A DNA stretch of 30,109 nt from Candidatus Woesearchaeota archaeon (GTDB lineage Archaea; Nanobdellota; Nanobdellia; Woesearchaeales; GW2011-AR9). Positions 1-6,185 of the stretch are shown piece by piece. Position numbers and translations under genes: made by a program. Numbering within the stretch: position 1 is the first letter of the stretch; each line of letters begins with the position of its first letter. Where the stretch lies: assembly GCA_016188105.1 (NCBI GenBank), contig JACPIL010000048.1:1-30109 (forward strand), given 5' to 3'. Under the pieces are notes generated by a model that did no database searches, was not told the origin of the DNA, and saw nothing but the letters and a program-made list of their open reading frames with translations.

Positions 1-231
1 CATTTGGTTTTTAGTTTCTGGAAGTAGATACATGTTACGAAAACCGCCAACATCTTTAGCGCGATGGTTTTTGATAATGTAGTCCATAAGACTTTTGTGG
101 TAACAGATAATCACTCCTTTGGGAGCTTTATATTGAGGATATTTCCCAATCCTCTTTCTATAATTCATAAACTCTTCAGGAGAGATCATAGAATCTTGAG
201 CATGTTTATGTTTAAAATTTGGAAAAGACAT
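1..231 (-). CDS. Unidentified protein, N-terminal part only (runs off the window)
   Basis: An open frame of 77 codons starts with ATG at 231 and runs leftward off the window, so only the N-terminus is seen. It begins MSFPNFKHKH and contains a basic stretch (MNYRKRIGKYPQ) and the hydrophobic strand GVIICY. There is no stop and no catalytic motif yet. The pattern vaguely recalls the N-terminus of nucleoside-phosphorylase-like proteins of DPANN archaea, but that is from memory and not supported by any motif here. It lies just downstream of the translin-family gene on the same strand (31-base gap), so the two could be cotranscribed. Confidence 0.6.
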   Translation of the reverse strand, partial: MSFPNFKHKHAQDSMISPEEFMNYRKRIGKYPQYKAPKGVIICYHKSLMDYIIKNHRAKDVGGFRNMYLLPETKNQM

Positions 232-262
232 AGATAGAAGAAATATTTGAAAGATATAAATC

Positions 263-823
263 TTATCGTCCTTTCAACTTCAAATCCAATACTAAATCTT
301 CTAACTTCCTCAAATCATATTTTATAGAATCAAATTTTCTTCTGACTTCGTTATCTCTAAAATCAAATTTCAATAATTCCCCATAGATAGTATCAACTTC
401 ATCTTTGATCTTGATCACTTTCTCTACTTCGCCTTTCCCAGCCAAGAAGACTGCTTTCCTAACCAGTTCGCCGGGAAGATCAGCTAATCCCAAAATGAAA
501 TGTTCAGTATCAATGGCCAGATCAACTAATTTTCCATCTTTGACAAAATGATAATACAACAATGCTTCTGCATATTCCTGGATGGCAACTTTGTAGCTGC
601 CCTCACTACCCATCTTGCGGCTGTGCTTGGCGATAGCATCAAGTTTTTTCTTTTCCGTTTCAATCTGCTTGATTAATTTGGCTGCTTCAGTTAATTCATC
701 TCTGTGCACAGCATAGATAATCTGCTTGCTGAGCTTGAGAACATCTCTGCTCTGCTTGATCAAATGTTCACGTTCTGAATCGTAGTCCTGAACATCCTTT
801 CGAAGTTTTGCAAAATTTATCAT
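263..823 (-). CDS. Translin-family protein
   Basis: A 186-residue, almost entirely helical protein with the translin layout. The N-terminal helix (MINFAKLRKDVQDYDSERE) is followed by a helix with RDVLKLSKQIIYAVHR. The central part has EYAEALLYYHFVKDGK and the family-typical FILGLADLPGELVRKAV (about 108-124). The C-terminal helix reads FDSIKYDLRKLEDLVLDLK. Known family members bind single-stranded RNA or DNA and assemble into octamers; some, with TRAX, cleave RNA. The archaeal role is unsettled. A TATA-like element (rc TTATAAATA, about 845-854) sits roughly 25 bases upstream of the ATG, so the mRNA is probably leaderless or nearly so. Length fits archaeal translins. Confidence 0.85.
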   Translation of the reverse strand: MINFAKLRKDVQDYDSEREHLIKQSRDVLKLSKQIIYAVHRDELTEAAKLIKQIETEKKKLDAIAKHSRKMGSEGSYKVAIQEYAEALLYYHFVKDGKLVDLAIDTEHFILGLADLPGELVRKAVFLAGKGEVEKVIKIKDEVDTIYGELLKFDFRDNEVRRKFDSIKYDLRKLEDLVLDLKLKGR

Positions 824-862
824 AGACTAGAAAATAGCTATTGTATTTATAATTCTTCCGTG

Positions 863-964
863 GGCAATAACAATCACGCAGGCGAGGCTGGGTCGCGCCG
901 TCCGGGGTGGCGCATAGGACACGAGTGAAACGAGTGGCCGTCTGCAGTGATTATTGTTATTGCC
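863..964. ncRNA. GC-rich folded island with long terminal inverted repeat (candidate ncRNA or small repeat element)
   Basis: In an AT-rich spacer between two divergent genes lies a compact GC-rich block. Its ends are inverted repeats: GGCAATAACAATCAC (863-877) against GTGATTATTGTTATTGCC (947-964), the right arm carrying three extra bases. The pairing continues inward (GCAG 878-881 with CTGC 942-945, one bulge). Inside is a second perfect 5-bp hairpin, GCGCC (895-899) with GGCGC (909-913). No ORF fills it. In AT-rich archaeal genomes such islands are often structured RNAs, but a MITE-like element with terminal inverted repeats is equally possible. No known RNA family (RNase P, SRP, 5S, C/D box) was recognised. 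Confidence 0.4.
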
Positions 965-1012
965 GTCTCAAAATTAATCCTTTTACTTTCTTTTTAGCTT
1001 TTTAGCGAAACC

Positions 1013-1020
1013 TTTATATA
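1013..1020 (+). promoter_or_regulatory. TATA box for lsm-rpl37e
   Basis: TTTATATA preceded by a purine-rich GCGAAACC stretch (BRE-like). Transcription would start about 25 bases on, near 1040-1045, giving a leader of roughly 25 bases before the LSm ATG at 1068. Confidence 0.6.
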
Positions 1021-1067
1021 GCATCCTCTTTCCTAAATGGTCAACTAGATGGGGTGTAAATAAAACA

Positions 1068-1295
1068 ATGGAAGAAGGATCAAGACCTTTAGATGCGCTG
1101 AACGCGGCAAGAAACAAAATCGTCATGGTTGAATTAAAGAATAACCATCGTTTTGTAGGTAAATTACGAGCTTTTGATATTCATATTAATACCGTTTTAG
1201 AAGACGCAAGCGAATATGAAAATGGGGAATTAAAACGAAAGGTCGGCACAGTATTCATACGTGGCGACACTATCACGATCATTTCTCCGGAATAA
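1068..1295 (+). CDS. Sm-like archaeal protein (LSm/SmAP)
   Basis: A 75-residue protein with a complete Sm fold signature. Sm1 covers roughly residues 17-52: VMVELKNNHRFVGKLRAFDIHINTVL, with the conserved G in FVGKL and the D-x-H-x-N core (DIHIN). Sm2 is near 62-70: VFIRGDTITII, with the IRG triad. SmAPs form heptameric rings that bind U-rich RNA. The gene precedes that for eL37 by 23 bases on the same strand; this lsm-rpl37e pairing is a recurrent archaeal arrangement. Confidence 0.95.
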   Translation: MEEGSRPLDALNAARNKIVMVELKNNHRFVGKLRAFDIHINTVLEDASEYENGELKRKVGTVFIRGDTITIISPE

Positions 1296-1318
1296 AATTT
1301 TGCATTTGAGGAATTAAC

Positions 1319-1495
1319 ATGACCAAAGGAACACCGAGCATGGGGATGAAGAGCGGGAAGAAAACCCACATTCCCTGCCGACGATGCGGAAGAAAAGCAT
1401 ATCACATGACTAAGAAGAAATGCGCTTCCTGCGGATACGGACAGAGTGCTACTATGCGGCGTTATGCATGGAACAAGAAAGCTTCTGGAAATTAA
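1319..1495 (+). CDS. rpl37e: Ribosomal protein eL37
   Basis: A 58-codon gene read directly from the sequence: MTKGTPSMGMKSGKKTHIPC, then RRCGRKAYHMTKKKCASCGYG and a C-terminus MRRYAWNKKASGN. It has the eL37 hallmarks: an N-terminal TKGTPSMG, a CxxC...CxxC zinc ribbon (CRRC at about 20-23, CASC at about 35-38), and the MRRYAWN motif. A GAGG Shine-Dalgarno-like element lies about six bases before the ATG. It is cotranscribed with lsm and followed by a T-run. Confidence 0.95.
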   Translation: MTKGTPSMGMKSGKKTHIPCRRCGRKAYHMTKKKCASCGYGQSATMRRYAWNKKASGN

Positions 1496-1502
1496 TTTTT
1501 TT
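1496..1502 (+). terminator. Oligo-T terminator after rpl37e
   Basis: Seven T residues directly after the rpl37e stop codon, the usual form of an intrinsic archaeal terminator. A new TATA-like box (TTTTATAAT, about 1512-1520) for the next gene follows, which supports an operon boundary. Confidence 0.45.
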
Positions 1503-1540
1503 GTTAAAAACTTTTATAATAGAGATTTGGGGGAACACAC

Positions 1541-1996
1541 ATGACTATAATTGTTGAAGGTCCTTACGATTTGAAAAGACAAAATCCAGCGGCTACGCCG
1601 ATCGGTATTGTTGTAGTTAAGGATTACAAAGGAAGAGAGGATTATGCTTTTTTGTCTAGAGCGGTTGATCTCTCTTTTGTTGAAGTAGCTAATTATATAA
1701 GTATAGATGAGAGAAATAATCAAAGAGCAGTGATTCATGCTGATATCGACAAGTTAATAGTAAGGATTGAAGAAAGGACGGGAACAAATCCATTTGAGGA
1801 ACATTCTTTGAGAAGTTTTTTAGACAATGTACTTCATAATCCAGAATATTCGAAAGCAAGAGGATTTCAAACAGATCCAAGTGCAGATGTCTATAGGGAT
1901 CTTTCTGAAATGTCTCCAGCTTGCCGTGAGTCTTTACAAAGAAGAATAATGGGGAATAGAAAGTTCGTCGATTTTGCTGCTCGCGGTTGGAAATAA
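1541..1996 (+). CDS. Protein of unknown function (151 aa)
   Basis: Unrecognised. The start MTIIVEGPYDLK is preceded by a TATA-like TTTTATAAT about 25 bases upstream and by GGGGGA nine bases upstream. The N-terminal half is strand-rich (GIVVVKDYKGREDYAFLSRAVDLSFVEVANYISI). The C-terminal half is polar and helical (SLRSFLDNVLHNPEYSKAR, SPACRESLQRRIMGNRKFVDF). There is no signal peptide or membrane segment. It stands alone between the lsm-rpl37e operon and a convergent gene. Codon use looks like that of the neighbours. Confidence 0.75.
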   Translation: MTIIVEGPYDLKRQNPAATPIGIVVVKDYKGREDYAFLSRAVDLSFVEVANYISIDERNNQRAVIHADIDKLIVRIEERTGTNPFEEHSLRSFLDNVLHNPEYSKARGFQTDPSADVYRDLSEMSPACRESLQRRIMGNRKFVDFAARGWK

Positions 1997-2026
1997 TTAA
2001 AATTATAGTTTATTATTTTCAAGACG

Positions 2027-2662
2027 TTAACTCTCAGCTGCTTCTTCCAAGTAGCCATCGCATATTTGTTTCATGTCTTTTATAGGGATCTTATTACAAA
2101 GCTCCTTATTGCCAGTTAACTTAGCTATTTTCAAGTAGCAGGATCCTGAATTTACTTGGTCATCAGCAAATTGGGCGCAAAGATCAGCATTAAGAGTGGC
2201 CGTAGCTATTTTGTAAAGACATTCCGCTCTATTCTGCTTACTTAGCCGATCGCATAATTCAGCATTATTTGTGGCAATTGCTACTTTCTTGACACAATCA
2301 ATGTTTTGATTAACTTCCAGGATGTTAGCACAGGTCCTATAGTCTTCAGCCTTAATAGCTAAATGATAATAACAAAGACCTTGCCAATATTCATCAAGGA
2401 TTTCTGCGCAGATGCTAACATCGTTCTGCTGTAAAGCAATCTGTTCTTGACAGAATCCTTGGGTTCTGCTGGTAACAATAAGATCGCAGACCTTAACATC
2501 ATCCTTAGTTTTGGCTAATTCTGCAACACAGGAGTCTCGGAATTGGGTGTTCTTGATTTTGCTGCATTTAAGCGATTCAAAATAACAATTATCTTTGGCG
2601 CTGCCTTCTAAGGAAGAGCATTGATCTGCAGCATCCTTAGTAATAGAACAAGTTAGCTTCAT
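2027..2662 (-). CDS. Cys-rich alpha-hairpin repeat protein
   Basis: A 211-residue protein built almost entirely of tandem repeats of about 25-27 residues. The repeat resembles Y-x-IA-x4-N-x2-LC-x2-I-x8-C, as in YKIATATLNADLCAQF and YLKIAKLTGNKELCNKI. At least seven units are visible, each ending with a Cys and holding a second Cys in the middle, so about two cysteines recur per unit. This suggests a helical solenoid stapled by disulfides or binding metal. Similar repeats are common in DPANN archaeal proteins, usually exported ones, yet no signal peptide or TM segment is seen here (start MKLTCSITKD). A TATA-like element lies upstream at about 2685-2696. Function unknown. Confidence 0.8.
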   Translation of the reverse strand: MKLTCSITKDAADQCSSLEGSAKDNCYFESLKCSKIKNTQFRDSCVAELAKTKDDVKVCDLIVTSRTQGFCQEQIALQQNDVSICAEILDEYWQGLCYYHLAIKAEDYRTCANILEVNQNIDCVKKVAIATNNAELCDRLSKQNRAECLYKIATATLNADLCAQFADDQVNSGSCYLKIAKLTGNKELCNKIPIKDMKQICDGYLEEAAES

Positions 2663-2720
2663 AATAAGGTTTTATCAAAAAGCCCTTTTAAGTTTTGTGG
2701 AAGTGTAGTGATATATTATT

Positions 2721-2747
2721 AAGGTCATGAAGAGCTTCAATGACTTT
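2721..2747. repeat. Inverted repeat upstream of orc1/cdc6
   Basis: AAGGTCATGAAG (2721-2732) and CTTCAATGACTTT (2735-2747) form a near-perfect dyad (one mismatch, one bulged base, two-base loop). It ends about 15 bases before the TATA-like AATATAAAC at about 2763-2771 and 45 bases before the Orc1/Cdc6 start. It could be an operator for the operon or part of an origin. The position fits either; no ORB consensus is present. Confidence 0.4.
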
Positions 2748-2791
2748 CTTAAACACAAAAACAATATAAACCCCTCTTTAATCCTCTAACT

Positions 2792-3859
2792 ATGTCTCTT
2801 TTCAAGGATATGTTACGCAGCGGAGAAACAGTTTTCCGCGACACTATCGTTCTAGATTATGATTTCCAGCCGAAAGTGATGAAGTTCAGAGAAAACGAAC
2901 AGATGCGTTTTGCAACCGCAATTCGGCCATTGCTTCAGGGACATAACGGAAGGAATTTGTTTGTCTATGGCGCCCCAGGGATCGGAAAAACAACTGCTTG
3001 CCGACATGTACTTCGAGAATTGGAGGAAGAAACCGCAGAAGTAGTTTCTATTTACGTCAACTGTTGGAAGGAAAATACTACCTTTAAAGTCTATATCAAG
3101 ATTTGCGAAGATTTAGGATACAAATTTATTCAGAGCAAAAAAACCAGCGAATTGCTGGAACTAATAAAGCAGAAATTAAACAAAAACAGTGTTGTTTTTG
3201 TTTTTGATGAGATTGATAAGTTAGAAGAGATGGATTTTTTGTATTCTCTTCTTGAAGATATTTATAGAAAATCAATTATTCTCATAACCAATTATCGAGA
3301 CACTTACGGTGAACTGGATGAACGTATCAGAAGCCGGCTGGGACCAGAATTTGTATACTTTCGGCCCTATAATGAGGCAGAAATTGCTGGAATTCTGCAG
3401 CAACGTTGTGATTACGGATTTGTAGATCAATGTTGGGATGAAGAAGCGTTCAAAGAAATTGTAGAAAAATGTGCAGAAACCAATGACGTGCGAGTGGGAT
3501 TGTATCTGATGCGGGAAGCAGGAAATTTGGCTGAAGAGCGAAGTTCGCGGAAGATCACCGGTGTACATGTAGCAGAAGCGATGAAGAAAGTTGATGATTT
3601 TCATATAAAACCTAAAGAAGGATTAGATGAAGAGATGAGATCTATTCTGGAGTTAATACGAGAACAAAGCGGCAGAAAGATCGGAGAGATTTTCGCTTTG
3701 TACGCGGAACGCGGCGGGGAGATGAGTTACAAGAGCTTCCAGCGCAGAATCACGAAATTGAAAGAAAGTAAATTTTTGAATACAGAGAGAAGCGTCTCTG
3801 GTGATGGAAACAGCACTATTCTTCATTATGATGCGGATAGGAAACTGACTGAGTATTGA
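2792..3859 (+). CDS. Orc1/Cdc6 replication initiator
   Basis: A 355-residue AAA+ initiator with every hallmark. Walker A is GAPGIGKTT (60-68), Walker B VFVFDEID (135-142), sensor 1 LITNYRD (164-170), box VII/arginine finger RIRSRLG (178-184), and sensor 2 NDVRVGL (231-237). A C-terminal winged helix (about 285-355) includes SYKSFQRRITKLKESKFL. Known family role: binding origin ORB boxes and loading MCM. The ATG is about 25 bases after a TATA-like AATATAAAC, so the mRNA is probably leaderless. It is first in an operon: its TGA overlaps a possible TTG start of the next gene. An inverted repeat lies upstream, but no clear ORB was found. Confidence 0.93.
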   Translation: MSLFKDMLRSGETVFRDTIVLDYDFQPKVMKFRENEQMRFATAIRPLLQGHNGRNLFVYGAPGIGKTTACRHVLRELEEETAEVVSIYVNCWKENTTFKVYIKICEDLGYKFIQSKKTSELLELIKQKLNKNSVVFVFDEIDKLEEMDFLYSLLEDIYRKSIILITNYRDTYGELDERIRSRLGPEFVYFRPYNEAEIAGILQQRCDYGFVDQCWDEEAFKEIVEKCAETNDVRVGLYLMREAGNLAEERSSRKITGVHVAEAMKKVDDFHIKPKEGLDEEMRSILELIREQSGRKIGEIFALYAERGGEMSYKSFQRRITKLKESKFLNTERSVSGDGNSTILHYDADRKLTEY

Positions 3860-3861
3860 AA

Positions 3862-4419
3862 ATGGAACGTCAAGTCAAAGACCGAAACATTCTTGACAGA
3901 TTCTGTGAAGAATTCTGCGCAATAGTAGAAAAACATTGTAAATATATCGTTGTTTCTGGGTTCCTAGCCATAGCTTCTGGAAGAACGCGAGGAACTGAAG
4001 ATATTGATATGATTATTGAAAGACTTGACTTTGATAGATTCAAACTGCTTTTTCAAGACTTAATCAAGAAAGGATTTGTCTGCATGCAATCTTCCAGCGC
4101 AGAAGAGGTTTACGACTACCTGAAAGATAATACTTCAGTGCGTTTCACTTGGAAAGATAAAGAATTACCAGAGATGGAAGTTAAATTTGCAAAAGATGTT
4201 TTAGATGAATACCAATTGAAAAATAGAGTAAAATTAGAACTCACAGGATTAGATGTTTGGTTTAGCAACGTTAACATAAATATCGCATTTAAAGAGGAAC
4301 TCTTAAAAAGTCCAAAAGATTTAGAAGATGCAAGACACTTACGGATAGTATATGCTGAACAGGTTAACGAAGAAGAAATACAATCTATAAAACTGCTAAT
4401 CAAGAGATTCAGATTATGA
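3862..4419 (+). CDS. Nucleotidyltransferase-fold protein (TA-like)
   Basis: About 185 residues. The core is VVSGFLAIASGRTRGTEDIDMIIERLD: a hydrophobic strand plus G-F-L-A, then R-T/G-T-E-D-I-D. This is the arrangement seen in nucleotidyltransferase-fold proteins of the AbiEii/DUF6036 type, where the DxD acids bind metal and nucleotide. The start is either ATG at 3862 or TTG at 3856, which overlaps the Orc1 stop codon. The C-terminal half is helical (YAEQVNEEEIQSIKLLIKRF). It overlaps the next small gene by four bases (ATGA), a coupling typical of toxin-antitoxin pairs. Function as toxin or antitoxin is inferred from fold and context only. Confidence 0.7.
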   Translation: MERQVKDRNILDRFCEEFCAIVEKHCKYIVVSGFLAIASGRTRGTEDIDMIIERLDFDRFKLLFQDLIKKGFVCMQSSSAEEVYDYLKDNTSVRFTWKDKELPEMEVKFAKDVLDEYQLKNRVKLELTGLDVWFSNVNINIAFKEELLKSPKDLEDARHLRIVYAEQVNEEEIQSIKLLIKRFRL

Positions 4420-4631
4420 GAGAAGAACATCTGCAGCAAGTGGAACGGTGGGCGCTTTTTGTAAAAGAAAATCCTACCCAGTGGAAGAAGATCCATACCG
4501 AGTTTATTAATGCGCTATTTGAGAAACATGATTCTTTTAGAGAAAAATTATTAAAAATGCCGAGAGGAAAAGAAAAATTACAGAATCTTTACAATATTAA
4601 AAATAAAGAAGGATATAACTGGTTAAAATAA
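4416..4631 (+). CDS. Small helical partner of the nucleotidyltransferase-fold protein
   Basis: A 71-residue, charged, helical protein (MREEHLQQVERWALFVKENP, then FEKHDSFREKLLKMPRGKEK) whose ATG overlaps the TGA of the preceding gene. It resembles no family I can name. Its tight coupling with a nucleotidyltransferase-fold gene, and its size, suggest a partner protein as in two-gene toxin-antitoxin modules. It ends one base before the convergent PAC2 gene. Confidence 0.7.
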   Translation: MREEHLQQVERWALFVKENPTQWKKIHTEFINALFEKHDSFREKLLKMPRGKEKLQNLYNIKNKEGYNWLK

Positions 4632-4632
4632 T

Positions 4633-5445
4633 CTACCCAATATAATGCACATCTTTCTTTTTGGCCTGCGCCCCGGCTTGCGGATGAGCAAACTCATCAG
4701 ACATCCAATCAGAAGCTTTCTGTAACAATTGGTTCTCAACTTCCAGGATATCCTTGCTGATCTTTTTCAGATTAACTCCTAAATTAAATTTCTTTTCTAA
4801 TAATTGAACTATTTCTTTTGCTCCTTTAATGCCTAAATACAAAGGATTCCCAAAAGTTTCTGCCAATAAAGCCACGCCTTTGATTCCCTTCTTTTTCCCT
4901 AAAGCCAGTAAAATTCCAGAGACGCCAATAATTGGTCCGACTACGCCGAAAATATCTTTTTCTACTGACATCCCTTTTTTAGTATATTCCTGTAATTCAG
5001 TTTGATCATTTCCTGCGCAATATACTTTTGGTTTGTCAGGCACATGCTGTAAGCCGATCCCGCCGGTAGTTATAACTTTTTTACAGTTGTATTGTTTGGC
5101 TAACTTTAATACTTCATCACAAAAGGCATAACAGCTTTCTTCATCAATAGGTTGGATGTCTCCGACTAAAAAAAGCAGATCGCGTTTCTTGCTGCCCTTG
5201 CCGAACTGCTTGTAATACATTTCTAGTTTGGGCATCTCAACTACATTTTTCTCATTGACAAAGACAGAATGAGGAAATTTGTAAGAGAAAAATGAGTATA
5301 ATTTCTTTGCTTTTAATTCTTCTACTAAGAAGTCCACAGCTATTTTACCAACGTTGCCGATACCGGGAAGCCCTTCGATTAAGACTGGATTGTTCAGAGT
5401 AGGCAGGGTTTTAGTTTCAGCAGTAACTTCCCAAATTTTATGCAT
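4633..5445 (-). CDS. PAC2-family protein (proteasome assembly chaperone-like)
   Basis: A 270-residue PAC2-family (COG2047-like) protein. The N-terminal signature is PVLIEGLPGIGNVGKIAVDFLVEEL (about 20-44). The middle has LLFLVGDIQP and the glycine-rich VITTGGIGL. The C-terminal half carries FGVVGPIIGVSGILLALGKKKGIKGVALLAETFG. Archaeal PAC2 homologues (PbaA/PbaB) bind the 20S proteasome or its assembly intermediates. The C-terminus, KKKDVHYIG, resembles but does not match the HbYX tail of proteasome-binding proteins. A TATA-like element (rc TATATAAA, about 5470-5478) lies about 25-30 bases upstream, so the mRNA is probably leaderless. It is divergent from the nuclease-like gene. Confidence 0.88.
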   Translation of the reverse strand: MHKIWEVTAETKTLPTLNNPVLIEGLPGIGNVGKIAVDFLVEELKAKKLYSFFSYKFPHSVFVNEKNVVEMPKLEMYYKQFGKGSKKRDLLFLVGDIQPIDEESCYAFCDEVLKLAKQYNCKKVITTGGIGLQHVPDKPKVYCAGNDQTELQEYTKKGMSVEKDIFGVVGPIIGVSGILLALGKKKGIKGVALLAETFGNPLYLGIKGAKEIVQLLEKKFNLGVNLKKISKDILEVENQLLQKASDWMSDEFAHPQAGAQAKKKDVHYIG

Positions 5446-5556
5446 AGTTCTGAGAAGGATTCGGGATTTATATAGTTTTGGTTACAATTAGAATCATGCA
5501 ATTATTTTAGAAAGGAATCCGGTAAACTTTAAATAGAATTTGCTTTTTTTATTTTT

Positions 5557-6066
5557 ATGCCTAATCTTAAAATAGAAAATTATACATTAAGGGGAAAAAT
5601 TGGGGAACTTATCGCTCGCTCACATATTCCTTTTTCTTCAAGAGTTCAAGAATTAAGCCCAAAATACCTTTGCAAGAGATTTTCCTTTGGTTTTATTTCT
5701 AATGAAAAGAGGACGTTCTTAATCAAAAATTGGAGAAGCTTTGACTTAATTCGCTTAGTAACATCCGAAGGGGGAACAAAACTAGAAAACATAGAGATCT
5801 ATGAAGTTAAAACTCAATCAAACAACCGAGAACATAAACTAGAAATCACTGAAAAAAGTTTTGCGGTTTACAAACAAGCAAAAAAGCTGGGTATCATCCC
5901 TAAATCAGTTAAGATTATCTTTAACAATGAATGGGAATATGAAATTAAAATCAAGAACTTTGAAGAGCATGATTTTTCCATTAATAATGGCAGTGGAAAA
6001 TCAGAAAATTATCTTAATTTTTTGAAAGAATCCGCACTTTTGAATAGAAAAGTGCGAGGGACGTGA
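5557..6066 (+). CDS. Predicted PD-(D/E)XK-type nuclease
   Basis: 169 residues. The motif order fits the restriction-endonuclease-like fold: a helix GKIGELIARSHI with E17, an acidic residue in SFDLIRLV (D63), then IEIYEVKTQ with the E-x-K pair (E83, K85), followed by a helix (SFAVYKQAKKLG) and strands. The assignment rests on this motif alone; the family is not recognised. A TATA-like TTTAAATAG (about 5529-5537) lies about 25 bases before the ATG, so translation is probably leaderless. The last five codons and the stop lie inside the antisense of the convergent tRNA-Leu gene, a 14-base overlap. Confidence 0.6.
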   Translation: MPNLKIENYTLRGKIGELIARSHIPFSSRVQELSPKYLCKRFSFGFISNEKRTFLIKNWRSFDLIRLVTSEGGTKLENIEIYEVKTQSNNREHKLEITEKSFAVYKQAKKLGIIPKSVKIIFNNEWEYEIKIKNFEEHDFSINNGSGKSENYLNFLKESALLNRKVRGT

Positions 6067-6156
6067 ATCGAACACGCGTACCCACTAAGGGACTAGCCCC
6101 TCAAGTTCGCCAGGTTTTTGACCTTCTAGCGGATTTGACCGCTCTCCCACCCTCGC
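6053..6156 (-). tRNA. tRNA-Leu(GAG) with a 20-nt intron at position 30/31
   Basis: The minus strand folds as a class II tRNA. The acceptor is GCGAGGG/CCCTCGC with discriminator A at 6053. The D-arm is GGA/TCC with GCGGTCAAA in the loop. The T-arm is GCGTG-TTCGATT-CACGT, and the variable arm is CCC-TTAGT-GGG. Unspliced, no 7-nt anticodon loop exists. Removing 20 nt (6106-6125) gives a perfect stem CTAGC/GCTAG with loop TTGAGGG, anticodon GAG at 6100-6102: a textbook archaeal leucine tRNA of 84 nt. The CCA end is not encoded. The 3' end overlaps the convergent nuclease-like gene. Confidence 0.88.
6106..6125 (-). other. Non-canonical tRNA intron with bulge-helix-bulge
   Basis: The 20-nt intron splits the 5' strand of the anticodon stem between nucleotides 30 and 31. 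A bulge-helix-bulge can be drawn around it. Exon CGCT (positions 25-28) pairs with intron GGCG as the 4-bp central helix. The 3-nt bulges are AG^A and AA^C. An inner hairpin forms from AGGT and ACCT around loop CAAAA. The exon/intron boundaries are unique, since no other cut restores the five-pair stem. The outer exon helix of a strict BHB is weak, so this is a relaxed form. Confidence 0.82.
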
Positions 6157-6185
6157 ATCAAGATCCTAAATCAGCTGTTTATTTA

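Noticed and set aside
2680..2705. ORB-like similarity (rc CTTCCA...AAAGGG) upstream of orc1/cdc6
   Set aside because: About 13 of 21 positions agree with a remembered ORB consensus, and it coincides with the TATA region of the Cys-repeat gene; too weak to call an origin box.
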